Source of the DNA: Planctomycetota bacterium
GTDB lineage: Bacteria > Planctomycetota > UBA8742 > UBA2392
Direction: 5' to 3'
Length of the DNA: 64,000 nt
NCBI GenBank assembly: GCA_020638635.1
Contig: JACKIE010000009.1
Coordinates: forward strand, 1-64,000
Shown here: positions 32,622 through 40,926 of the stretch, in pieces
How positions within the stretch are numbered: the stretch's first letter is position 1
How the letters are laid out: each line of letters starts with the position of its first letter
The notes under the pieces: generated by a model
Databases searched by the model: none
What the model was told of the DNA's origin: nothing
The model's input: only the letters and a program-made list of their open reading frames with translations
Position numbers and translations under genes: made by a program

Positions 32622-33773
32622 ATGGCGCTTACAGACGCACAACAGGAACTGCTGCACGCCTTCGTGGACGGCGAGACCACGCCGGCTGAAACCGTCATCG
32701 CACGCGAACTGCTTCAACGCGATCCTCACGCCGCAACCTACTGCGAAGAGTTGCGCCGCCTGCGTCATCTGCTGGCGACTCACGGTTGCGTCAAGGCGCC
32801 CGACGGCCTGCACCTTCGGGTCTGCCAGTCCCTGCGCAGGGAGTTTGCCGCGGCACCCGTGATTCCGCTGCCTCGCGTGTTCTGGCGTACGGCTTTGTAT
32901 GCCGCAGCGGCGGCGGTCGTGCTCGGCGTCGGGCTGATGTTTGGGCCGCATTGGCACAACCAGGAGACGCACTCACCCGACGAAGTGGCAAGGCGCACGG
33001 GTCAGCCTGTCTTCGCCAATCCGGACGCATGCGCAGCCGAAGTATGGAGAGCCGGACCGACAGAGGACGTTCAGCCGGACAAGGACGCGAAAAGAGAAGC
33101 AAGTCCGCAGCCACCCGCCGCACGCGACCTGGCCGACGCCGCCAACCTGATCACGGCCGAATCCCTGACGGCCGTGCTGCGGCTCGACCGCGGCGTGGAC
33201 CAGCCCTTCGAATTGAGCGTAGACATGGACCGCGGCCGCGAAATCAGCATGCTGCAGGTCTACAACGACATCCTGGTGGTAAGCAGTATGTATGGAGAAG
33301 CCCGTCTGCTGGATTCCTCCAGCCACGAAGCGGAAGAACCCGCCGCCTTCGCCGGCCGCGACTTCAGCGCCTACGAGGGCGTGGAAATCCAGCTCGAAAA
33401 CTCACAGGTTCCGGAGCTACTGGCCGCCATTGATCGCATGAACGTTGACCAGGGTTATGGGAAGATGATCGTCCCGGCCGACCTGCGGCGCTCGATTGGT
33501 GACACCAACCGGGCCGTGGACGAACTCCAGGAGTTGAGCCGTGGCGCGGAGAATCGCAGCAAGGAACCACGAACTAAGACAGACTCCGGCGCCGGCGCCT
33601 ATCTTCCGCCGGACGTGCAGCGCGAGATGCTGCGCCGCAAGCTGGAAGAGTTGCCTGAAGGGCCGCGAGTTCTTGGCAAGGCAAAGGGTGCCCCGGTCAG
33701 CGGGGGCGGTATGGAACCGGACGCCGCCCAGGCGGAATCGCGTAAGATCAAGCTGCTTATAAGGTTACGCTAA
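32622..33773 (+). CDS. orphan transmembrane anti-sigma-like protein, copy 1
   Basis: 383 residues. The N-terminal 75 residues (LLHAFVDGETTPAETVIARELLQRD) have the short helical make-up of an anti-sigma domain without the zinc motif. One membrane helix spans 89-107 and ends MFGP. The outer part has a charged, probably disordered section and a conserved C-terminal piece (VPELLAAIDRMNVDQGYGK, ending KIKLLIRLR). The next gene encodes a paralogue with the same ends. No sigma factor adjoins them. ATG 32622 is chosen where similarity to the paralogue begins; the 31-codon upstream extension translates structured spacer DNA. Confidence 0.65.
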   Translation: MALTDAQQELLHAFVDGETTPAETVIARELLQRDPHAATYCEELRRLRHLLATHGCVKAPDGLHLRVCQSLRREFAAAPVIPLPRVFWRTALYAAAAAVVLGVGLMFGPHWHNQETHSPDEVARRTGQPVFANPDACAAEVWRAGPTEDVQPDKDAKREASPQPPAARDLADAANLITAESLTAVLRLDRGVDQPFELSVDMDRGREISMLQVYNDILVVSSMYGEARLLDSSSHEAEEPAAFAGRDFSAYEGVEIQLENSQVPELLAAIDRMNVDQGYGKMIVPADLRRSIGDTNRAVDELQELSRGAENRSKEPRTKTDSGAGAYLPPDVQREMLRRKLEELPEGPRVLGKAKGAPVSGGGMEPDAAQAESRKIKLLIRLR

Positions 33774-33852
33774 GCGGCATTTCCCTTTGATTCCTCGAAG
33801 ATTTCCGGCGCAACAGGGAACCGGCCGCAGCCGATTGTCGTCAAAGTTTCGT

Positions 33853-33892
33853 GGCGGGCCCTTACCCGCCGCCGCCGACCGGTTGGGTCGGC
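33853..33892. repeat. two hairpins upstream of the second anti-sigma-like gene
   Basis: Arms GGCGGG/CCCGCC (33853-33870), then GCCGACC/GGTCGGC with a 5-nt loop (33874-33892, 19 nt). They lie 25 bases before the ATG at 33917 and would be in its leader. Confidence 0.45.
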
Positions 33893-33916
33893 GTGCAGGG
33901 AAAGTAAGGTGAGGAA

Positions 33917-35395
33917 ATGAACACCCCTCTCACTGAGGAACAGCGCGAGCTCCTGTCAGCCTTCGCCGACGGTGAAACCACCGAGCCGGAGCGCCAGGCC
34001 GCCGAGCAGCTGCTGCAGCGCGAAGATGCCCGCGAGTACTTCGACTCGCTGCGGGCGACCATCACGCTGGTGAAAACCCACGCCCCGGTGCGCGCGCCGG
34101 TCGGCCTTTCCGGCCGGGTGCTGAACGCGCTGGAAGATGAATTCAAGCCCAAGGCGATCGGCCCGGGCTCCGAGCCCTTCACGGGCGCGCCGGTGATCAG
34201 CTGGCGCACGCCGCTGTACGCCGCGGCGGCCGCGATCGTTGTAAGCCTCGCCATCATGTTCGGCCCCTCGCTGGTGGGCCCGCGTGACGGCTCACCGAGC
34301 AGCGTGGCGCGCACGGTTCTGGACAACCTGCCGGCGCCCGCCGCGGAAGCCGGCTCTGATCGCGATGCATTCAACCGGCGCGCCGTGGAAGAACCCGCCG
34401 CGGACCCGGGCATGCCCGCGGACGAACTGGCCGAAGAGATGGAGAAGAACCGCGGCGCAGCCCAGGGCGGGAACTGGGGCGGCACGCGCGAAGACCTGGA
34501 AGACAACCTGCGCGACCTGGAAGCCGCCAAGACCGGCGCGACACTCAAGGGGACCACCGAAGACAGGCCCGGGGAAAACGCGGGCAAGAAAGCCAAGGAT
34601 ACGCAGTCGGTCGAGGGCGAGCCCGCGCCGAACAAGTCCGAGGCCAAGGGCCTGGCCCGTGGCGAGGGTTCGGAAGACGACAAGAACGCGTTGAACGAGG
34701 CCGAGGATTCCGTTGAGGCGGACGCCAAGCCCGCCAACGAAAGCAACGAAGATGAAAACAAGAAGGCGGGCACCAAGTCTGACCACGAAAAGTACGACGG
34801 GCGTGCCGGCCACCCGCCCACGGGCGGCGGCGCGGGAGGCGCCGTACGACCCAGGCCGGAGCGCCGCAACCAGGACGCCGAGGAAAAGGAAACCGCCGAC
34901 ACCGGCAGCGGCCCCAGCGGCGACGAAGCCGAAGCCCAACGTGTAAAGCGCGCCCGTGAAGGCGGAGCACCCGCCCCAGCCGCGCCCGAGCCGCCCTCCG
35001 AGAGCGGCGCCGCGACGGAAGCGGGTGAGGCGGAGACGCTGCTCGAGATCAGCGACGCCGGTACGATTGCCGCGCAGACCGATGTGCTGTGGGTCAGCAG
35101 CCTGTACGGCAAGGCCCAGTTGGCTGACAGCGACGAAGAAGCAGAGATCGAAAACGTGACGGTCGAGATCGACGCCGACAAGCTGCCCGAACTGCTGGCT
35201 GCGTTGCGCAAACTCGCTGCGGATCAAGGTTACGGCAAGGTCGCCGGCGGCGGTGAGGAGGAACCAGCCGTGCGCAAGGCAGAAGCTGAGCCCCGTATTA
35301 CCGGCTACCTGCCCAGCGAAGAACCCGAGGAAGCCCAGAGCGAATCCATGCTGCGCGCTCCTGCCAAGGTGCGAGTGGTGATCCGTTTGAAGTAA
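33917..35395 (+). CDS. orphan transmembrane anti-sigma-like protein, copy 2
   Basis: 492 residues, a paralogue of the preceding protein. The N-terminus matches it (LLSAFADGETTEPERQAAEQLLQRE), the membrane helix is at 98-115 and also ends MFGP, and the C-terminal piece KLPELLAALRKLAADQGYGK ends VRVVIRLK. Between these lies a long acidic and basic, low-complexity section (about 150-350) rich in Glu, Lys, Ala and Gly, longer than in copy 1. AGGTGAGG precedes the ATG. The constant ends with a variable middle suggest a sensor tethered through a flexible outer stalk. The partner sigma factor must be encoded elsewhere if there is one. Confidence 0.65.
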   Translation: MNTPLTEEQRELLSAFADGETTEPERQAAEQLLQREDAREYFDSLRATITLVKTHAPVRAPVGLSGRVLNALEDEFKPKAIGPGSEPFTGAPVISWRTPLYAAAAAIVVSLAIMFGPSLVGPRDGSPSSVARTVLDNLPAPAAEAGSDRDAFNRRAVEEPAADPGMPADELAEEMEKNRGAAQGGNWGGTREDLEDNLRDLEAAKTGATLKGTTEDRPGENAGKKAKDTQSVEGEPAPNKSEAKGLARGEGSEDDKNALNEAEDSVEADAKPANESNEDENKKAGTKSDHEKYDGRAGHPPTGGGAGGAVRPRPERRNQDAEEKETADTGSGPSGDEAEAQRVKRAREGGAPAPAAPEPPSESGAATEAGEAETLLEISDAGTIAAQTDVLWVSSLYGKAQLADSDEEAEIENVTVEIDADKLPELLAALRKLAADQGYGKVAGGGEEEPAVRKAEAEPRITGYLPSEEPEEAQSESMLRAPAKVRVVIRLK

Positions 35396-35413
35396 TCCGC
35401 AGACCGATACCTG

Positions 35414-35440
35414 ACCCGGCGCGACATGCGCCGGGTTCTT
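35414..35440 (+). terminator. terminator between the anti-sigma-like gene and glnE
   Basis: Arms ACCCGGCGC/GCGCCGGGT with a 5-nt loop, followed by TCTT. The ATG at 35426, an apparent start for glnE, lies in the loop. Confidence 0.7.
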
Positions 35441-35497
35441 CATTTCGGTCAGCCTCGCACGCTTCGCAAACTCCGCCGCCCGCGCTACTCTCTGGCA

Positions 35498-38400
35498 GTG
35501 AGCGAGCCCGACCCGCGCAAGTTCGACTGGCCCATCCCTGAGCCCGGCAGCCCCGAAGAAGAGGCGCTGCAGGAATCGCTTCAGTACGCCTCGGAGGGCA
35601 TCCAGGAAGACCTGCTGCGTTTGCCCGGCAGCCAAGCCGCCGATTTCGTCGAGCTGCTGTCACGCTGCTTCGAGGGTTCGCCGGCGCCCACCGAATCAGT
35701 CTCCGCCCTCGAGCGGCTGTTTTTCCACAACGAGGAAGCCGTCGCGGAGTTCGTCGGCGCATCGCTCGCCGACCCGGCCGCGTTCCGCCGCTTGTTCCTG
35801 CTGCTGGGTCACTCGCGCCACCTGGGCGGCTTCCTGGTGCGCGGCGGCTGGCGCGAGTTCATGGCGGCCGACGATGCCGCGCTTCAGCGCGCCGTCACCC
35901 GTGCCGAGGCCGCCGCTGCCGCGCGCGCGTTGATCGGCGCCGGGCAGGACGCCTTCTCCGCACTGCGCCTGACCCATCACCGGCTGGCAACCCGCGTGCT
36001 GTATCGCGAAGCCATCTTGCGTATGCCGCTTGAGGACATCGCGCGCGAGATCAGCGACCTGGCTGATGCTGCGCTGGAGGTCGCCCTGGAGCAGGCCTAC
36101 GCGCAGCTCGAAACAAAGCGCAAGCTGGCCCGCGCGCCCGACTTCCAGTTGTGCGTGATCGCCATGGGCAAGCACGGCGCACAGGAGCTGAACTACTACT
36201 CGGACATCGATTTGACATTCGTGTTCAGCGGTTCCGGCCCCGGCCGCATGGACGCCCAGGCTTATGCGGTCAAACTGGTGGAAGCGCTGATTCCGCTGCT
36301 GGATGCCGTCACCGAGCACGGCAACGTGTTCCGGGTGGACACCCGCCTGCGCCCCGAGGGCAGCCAGGGCCGCCTGGCCCGCGAGTTGGAAGCGACAGTC
36401 GAATATTACTACAGCTTCGGGCGCACCTGGGAACGCCAGGCGCTGATCAAGGCCCGCCCCTGCGCGGGTGACTTCGCCCTGGGCGAGCGGCTGCTTGAGC
36501 GGCTGCAGGCCTGGATCTATCGCAAGTACCTCACCATCGAGGAAATCAACCAGATCAAGGCGCTGAAGCGCCGCATCGAGCAGCGCACCGAGCAGCGCGA
36601 CGAGCACTACCTGGACGTCAAGACCGGCTTTGGCGGCATCCGCGACATCGAGTTCGTCACACAGTTCCTGCAGCTGATGAACGGCGGGCGCATCCCCATC
36701 GTGCGCGAGCGCGCGACTCTGCCCGCGTTGAAGCTGCTGGCGGATGCGGGTGCATTGAAGCCCGCCGAGGTCGAGACGCTGGGCCAGGCCTATCGCTTCC
36801 TGCGCGGCGTTGAACATCGCCTGCAGGTCTGGGACGGCGCGCAGACACACACGCTGCCCACCGCGCCGCTGGAGCTGCGGCGTCTCGGACGCGCCATGGG
36901 TTACGGCGGCCCCGGCCTGATGGACCCGGCCCGCAAGCTGGTGCACGAGTTGCGCCTGCACACCATGAAGGCGCGCGGCCTGATGCTGCGTCTGTTTGCG
37001 GACCTGTTCGAGAAACAGGGCTCCACCGAATCCGAACTGGTGCTGGACCCGGACATGACCGCCGAGCTGGCAGCACCCACCCTGCGGCGCTACGGCTTCG
37101 CGGACATTGACTCAGCCTTCCGCGCGATCCGCGACCTGGCGCGTGAAACGCCCGGCCAGGCAATGTACGCCGCGCGCGCGCGCAAGTACCTGGCCTCCAT
37201 GATGCCAGCGCTGCTGGAGTTCTGCGGCGACTCGCCGGACCCGGACTTCACCCTGCGCAACTTCGAGCGCATCACCGGCGCGCTGGGCGCCAAGGCGATC
37301 CTGTTTGAGCTTGTGGCCGAGGACCCGCGCGCCCTGCAGGTGTTCGGCTCGATCGCCGCGCATTCCGAATGGCTGTCGGACATCCTGGTGCGCCGCCCCG
37401 GCCTGGTGGACGAGTTCATCGACGAGCTGCAGACCTTCGCGTCACTGGACACCGGCGCCCTGCGCCGGCAACTGGCCGAGCGCATGCAGCACGCCGAGGA
37501 CGTCACCGACGCCCTGTTCTGGGAGCGCGACGTCGAGCTGCTGCGCATCGCGCTGTTCGACCTGACCGGCCGCACGCCCTTGCCGGAGACGCTGCGCGAG
37601 TTGTGCGCGCTGAGCGAGGTGATGCTGGATGCGGTACTTGACGTGTCAATAGCCGAAGCGGCCGAGAAAGAGGAGGCAAAGCTGCAGGCCGACCCGCGCG
37701 AGCACCTGGCGGTGATCGGCATGGGCAAGCTGGGCTCAGGGGCGATGAATTACGCCAGCGACCTGGACCTGGTGTTCGCCTACGAGCCCGCGGCATTCGC
37801 CGACCCTGCCCGCGCCCAGGCCTTCTACGCCCGAGTGGTGCGCCGCGTGCTGAGCCTGCTGGGCGCCAGCGGCGAACGCGGCCGCCTGTACGAGGTGGAC
37901 CTGCGCCTGCGCCCGCGCGGCGGCGCAGGCACGCTGGCCGTCACGCTGGACGAACTGCAGCGTTATCTGCAATCGGAAGCCGGTTTCTGGGAGCGCCTGG
38001 CGGGCTGCCGCGCACGCGTGCTGAACCCGGACGCGCCCGCCGGCGCCCGCGCGCAGCGGATCTTCGACGAGTTTGTTTACGGCCAGGGCGCCGACGCCGC
38101 CCAGACCCGCGCCATGCGCGAACGCCTGGAGCGCGAATCAGCCCGCAACGCCCTCAAGCGCGGCATGGGCGGCACGCTCGACATCGAGTTCCTGCTCGCG
38201 CACCTGCAGCTCAAGCACGCGGCCGACGTGCCGGCGCTGAAGCAGCCCGACCTGTGGGAGGTGCTGGCCGTGGCGCGCGAGCACGGGCTGATTGACGCGC
38301 AGAGCTTCGACGCGATCTCGGGCGCGTACGCGTTTCTGCGCCAGGTGGTGAACCGGCTGCAGGTGCTGGACGGCGTTTCGCGCCACGAGCTGCCCGAAGG

Positions 38401-38536
38401 CGACGCGTTGGAGGTGTTCGCCAAGCGCATGGGCTACCGCGGCGGGGGAGAGATGAAAGCCGCAGAGCAGCTGATCGAGGAACTCGATTGGCACCGCCGT
38501 AATGCCCGCCGCATGTACGAAAAGTACCTGGTGTAA
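35498..38536 (+). CDS. glnE: bifunctional glutamine synthetase adenylyltransferase/adenylyl-removing enzyme
   Basis: 1012 residues from GTG 35498. Two nucleotidyltransferase domains are visible: the first with MGKHGAQELNYYSDIDLTFVF, about residues 222-242, which removes AMP from glutamine synthetase; the second with MGKLGSGAMNYASDLDLVFAY, about 741-761, which adds AMP. Each is followed by RVDTRLRPEG or EVDLRLRPRG and by helical KGGIRDIEF-type segments (GFGGIRDIEFVTQFLQ; GMGGTLDIEFLLAHLQ). It controls ammonia assimilation in response to nitrogen state through PII. The ATG further upstream lies in a terminator loop, so GTG is chosen. No glnA or glnB is nearby. Confidence 0.93.
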   Translation: MSEPDPRKFDWPIPEPGSPEEEALQESLQYASEGIQEDLLRLPGSQAADFVELLSRCFEGSPAPTESVSALERLFFHNEEAVAEFVGASLADPAAFRRLFLLLGHSRHLGGFLVRGGWREFMAADDAALQRAVTRAEAAAAARALIGAGQDAFSALRLTHHRLATRVLYREAILRMPLEDIAREISDLADAALEVALEQAYAQLETKRKLARAPDFQLCVIAMGKHGAQELNYYSDIDLTFVFSGSGPGRMDAQAYAVKLVEALIPLLDAVTEHGNVFRVDTRLRPEGSQGRLARELEATVEYYYSFGRTWERQALIKARPCAGDFALGERLLERLQAWIYRKYLTIEEINQIKALKRRIEQRTEQRDEHYLDVKTGFGGIRDIEFVTQFLQLMNGGRIPIVRERATLPALKLLADAGALKPAEVETLGQAYRFLRGVEHRLQVWDGAQTHTLPTAPLELRRLGRAMGYGGPGLMDPARKLVHELRLHTMKARGLMLRLFADLFEKQGSTESELVLDPDMTAELAAPTLRRYGFADIDSAFRAIRDLARETPGQAMYAARARKYLASMMPALLEFCGDSPDPDFTLRNFERITGALGAKAILFELVAEDPRALQVFGSIAAHSEWLSDILVRRPGLVDEFIDELQTFASLDTGALRRQLAERMQHAEDVTDALFWERDVELLRIALFDLTGRTPLPETLRELCALSEVMLDAVLDVSIAEAAEKEEAKLQADPREHLAVIGMGKLGSGAMNYASDLDLVFAYEPAAFADPARAQAFYARVVRRVLSLLGASGERGRLYEVDLRLRPRGGAGTLAVTLDELQRYLQSEAGFWERLAGCRARVLNPDAPAGARAQRIFDEFVYGQGADAAQTRAMRERLERESARNALKRGMGGTLDIEFLLAHLQLKHAADVPALKQPDLWEVLAVAREHGLIDAQSFDAISGAYAFLRQVVNRLQVLDGVSRHELPEGDALEVFAKRMGYRGGGEMKAAEQLIEELDWHRRNARRMYEKYLV
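37638..37649. repeat. TTGACNNGTCAA site 4
   Basis: TTGACGTGTCAA inside glnE, read as AVLDVSIAE; the 12-mer is identical to sites 1 and 5. Confidence 0.55.
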
Positions 38537-38541
38537 CTCGT

Positions 38542-39306
38542 TCAATCCGCCGTGAAGCTCTCGCCTTCCTTGATCTGCACCGGCTGGCCTTCCCCGTTCA
38601 GCAGCGTGGCGATCATGATCTCGTGGGTCGCGCCAGGTAACCGGAACTCAACCTGCACGGTGCGGCCGGCGATGTCCGTGACGGGTTGGCCGTCGGCGCC
38701 GATCAGGGGCTGGCTGACGCTCTCACGCGCCTCGGCGATGCCGATCGCCAGCGCCTGCAACTTGGGGCCGAGGCGGAAATCCTCGACCGAGTCCAGCTCG
38801 CTGACCCAGGCCAGGTCGCCGATCGCGTCGCCCGGCTTATGCACGAACTGGGCCGTGATGCGCCGCCCACGCCGGAACATCACCACCTCGAACAGCGCGC
38901 GCTCAAGCGAGCCACCCAGGAACGTGATCCTGGCGCTGCCGCCCACCAGCACCTCGGCCGGCTCAGACAGCGCGCTCACCCTGGCGCCTTTCACCGTCTG
39001 CACGCGGTACTGGTAGCTGCGCCCGAGGCTGACTTCCTTGTCGGTGAAGCGAAGGACGTCGGCCGCCACGCGCCCGACCTCGACGAACTGGGCGCCGTCC
39101 TTGGTGCCGCGATAAATCACCACCAGCTCGGGCTTCGGCTTTGCGGGCAGGCTCCAGGCCAGGCTGACGCTTTCGCCCGCGGCCATGGCGAGGGGCGCGT
39201 CCGGTTTCGGCAGCTCGGCTTCCTGGGCTTCGGCGCCGAACGTGAGCAGGCCGGCGACCGTAATCACCGCTGCAAAGGAAAGGTAAACCGCAAATCGCCA
39301 TCCCAT
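38542..39306 (-). CDS. secreted fibronectin type III-like protein
   Basis: 254 residues: signal peptide (MGWRFAVYLSFAAVITVAGL to AEAQ), then one FN3-like domain (SLAWSLPAKPKPELVVIYRG, SYQYRVQTVKGARVSALSEPAEV), then a beta-rich domain with FEVVMFRRGRRITAQFVHKPGD, IGADGQPVTDIAGRTVQVEF and MIATLLNGEGQPVQIKEGE. The frame extends much further upstream, but only as antisense of mgtE. It converges on glnE and is divergent from mgtE. The function is unknown; it is probably periplasmic. Confidence 0.72.
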   Translation of the reverse strand: MGWRFAVYLSFAAVITVAGLLTFGAEAQEAELPKPDAPLAMAAGESVSLAWSLPAKPKPELVVIYRGTKDGAQFVEVGRVAADVLRFTDKEVSLGRSYQYRVQTVKGARVSALSEPAEVLVGGSARITFLGGSLERALFEVVMFRRGRRITAQFVHKPGDAIGDLAWVSELDSVEDFRLGPKLQALAIGIAEARESVSQPLIGADGQPVTDIAGRTVQVEFRLPGATHEIMIATLLNGEGQPVQIKEGESFTAD

Positions 39307-39378
39307 GAAGCTGATTGTGGCTTGTATGCCCGCCCCCGGGAATGCCAAATCAGCCGCGTTCCGATTGCGGGAAGGTCT

Positions 39379-40755
39379 ATGGCGCTTGCACGGCTGATCA
39401 CGCCGGAAGTCGAGGAAATGCTGCGCAGCGGCGATTACTCCGGTTTCCGTGTGCTTTCCGAAGAGCTTCACCCGGCCGACATGGCCGAGATCATCGAGTC
39501 GGTGCCTGCCGACCGCCTGCTGGTGGCGTTCCTGGCCCTGGGCCGCGACTACCAGCCCGACGTGTTCGAGTACCTCTCGCCCGAGACCCAGACCCGCCTG
39601 CTGCATGAGTTCAAGCCTGACGTGCTGTCGCGCATCCTGACCGAGCTGTCCGACGACGTGCGCACCGAGCTGCTGGTCGAGTTGCCGGGGCAGGTCACTC
39701 GCCGCCTGCTGGAATCGCTCGATCCCGCCGAGCGCAAGCGCGCGCTGGAATTGCTGGGCTATCCGCCCGACAGCGCCGGGCGCCTGATGACGCCGCAGTT
39801 CCTGCACGTCAGCGCTTCGGCCACTGCCGCGGAAGTGCTCGACAAAGTACGCCGTCTGGCCGACGAAGTGGAAACGGTCTACGTCATCTACGTGATCGAC
39901 AGCACGCAGCGCCTGACCGGCACCGTCAGTCTGCGTGACGTGGTGATCGCGCAGCCCGACCAGAAGGTCAACGAGTTCATGACCGCCAACGTGATCGCCG
40001 TGAAAACCAGCGACGACCGCGAAGACGTGCTGACCATGATGCGCGAGTACGACCTGCTGGCCGTGCCCGTGGTCGATTCCCAGGGCCGGCTGGTCGGCAT
40101 CGTGACGTTCGACGACCTGTCCGACGTCGCCGAGGAAGAAGCCACCGAGGACATCCTCAAGATGCACGGCGTCGCCACGGCCCAGGACGACTATTTCACG
40201 GCCGGCGTGTTCAAGCGTTTCCGCAGCCGTGTGATCTGGCTGGTGGCGCTGGCCGTCGTGGGCACCGGCAGCGTGCTGGTGCAGCAGGCCTACAACCCGA
40301 TCATCGCGCAGCTGAGCCTGCTGGCCGCCTACATCTCGCTGCTCACGGCCTCCGGCGGCAACGTGGGCACTCAGAGCGCGGGTATTTTGATCCGCGCGAT
40401 TTCAACCGACGAGGTGGACCGGCCCGAGTTGATCCGCATTTTCCTGGGCGAGGTGCTGATCGGCGTGGCGCTGGCATTGACATTGGCCGGCATCGCCACC
40501 GCCCTGGTGCTGACCCGCGGCGCTGAGCCCCAGGTGCTGGGCGGCCACGAGGTGTGGGAGGTCGCCACCATCGTCGGTGTCTCCATGTTCATGGCGGTGC
40601 TGACCACCAACACCCTGGGCGCCGCCATCCCGCTGATCATGCGGCGGATCGGCGTGGACCCGGCCGTGACCGCCGGCCCGTTCATCACCACGGCCGCGGA
40701 CGTGCTGACGGTGCTGGTGTACTTCAATATCGCGCAGATGATTCTGCTTGAGTAG
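39379..40755 (+). CDS. mgtE: magnesium transporter MgtE
   Basis: 458 residues, the normal MgtE length. The order is complete: N domain of helical repeats (ELHPADMAEIIESVPADRLL; VELPGQVTRRLLESLDPAER), paired CBS domains (LMTPQFLHVSASATAAEVLD; FMTANVIAVKTSDDREDVLT), a connecting helix, and five membrane helices. These contain the conserved LTASGGNVGTQSAG and AVLTTNTLGAAIPL segments that line the Mg2+ pore. Acidic residues in the cytoplasmic part sense Mg2+ and close the channel. The start at MALARL is set by GAAGG upstream; longer frames cross the antisense FN3 gene. Confidence 0.95.
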   Translation: MALARLITPEVEEMLRSGDYSGFRVLSEELHPADMAEIIESVPADRLLVAFLALGRDYQPDVFEYLSPETQTRLLHEFKPDVLSRILTELSDDVRTELLVELPGQVTRRLLESLDPAERKRALELLGYPPDSAGRLMTPQFLHVSASATAAEVLDKVRRLADEVETVYVIYVIDSTQRLTGTVSLRDVVIAQPDQKVNEFMTANVIAVKTSDDREDVLTMMREYDLLAVPVVDSQGRLVGIVTFDDLSDVAEEEATEDILKMHGVATAQDDYFTAGVFKRFRSRVIWLVALAVVGTGSVLVQQAYNPIIAQLSLLAAYISLLTASGGNVGTQSAGILIRAISTDEVDRPELIRIFLGEVLIGVALALTLAGIATALVLTRGAEPQVLGGHEVWEVATIVGVSMFMAVLTTNTLGAAIPLIMRRIGVDPAVTAGPFITTAADVLTVLVYFNIAQMILLE

Positions 40756-40917
40756 AGCTTGTTCGGATTGAATGGGCCGCGCTGATGCGCAGCGCCGGAC
40801 GAGCAGATCAAGGAGCGCGGACGCAGGCGTGGCTGGAGGCCACGCCGAGGGAGCGCGACGACGAGATGCGAAGTCCGCCGCGCGCAGCAGCCGGTACAGG
40901 CAATCCGAAAATGCTCT
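40754..40917. repeat. 164-bp MITE-like element with terminal inverted repeats
   Basis: Between the convergent mgtE and nuoH genes. The ends carry AGAGC and TTCGGATTG on the left, mirrored as CAATCCGAA (40901-40909) and GCTCT on the right. An internal hairpin GGCGTGGC-TGGAG-GCCACGCC is at 40826-40846. There is no coding capacity. The left end includes part of the mgtE stop codon. Confidence 0.55.
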
Positions 40918-40926
40918 TGGCGTGAT

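Noticed and set aside
35426..35497. ATG start for glnE at 35426
   Set aside because: The ATG lies in the loop of a terminator hairpin; GTG at 35498 follows directly after and fits the family start.
38686..39378. Long N-terminal extension of MgtE
   Set aside because: It is antisense of the FN3 protein gene; the family start and a ribosome binding site are at 39379.
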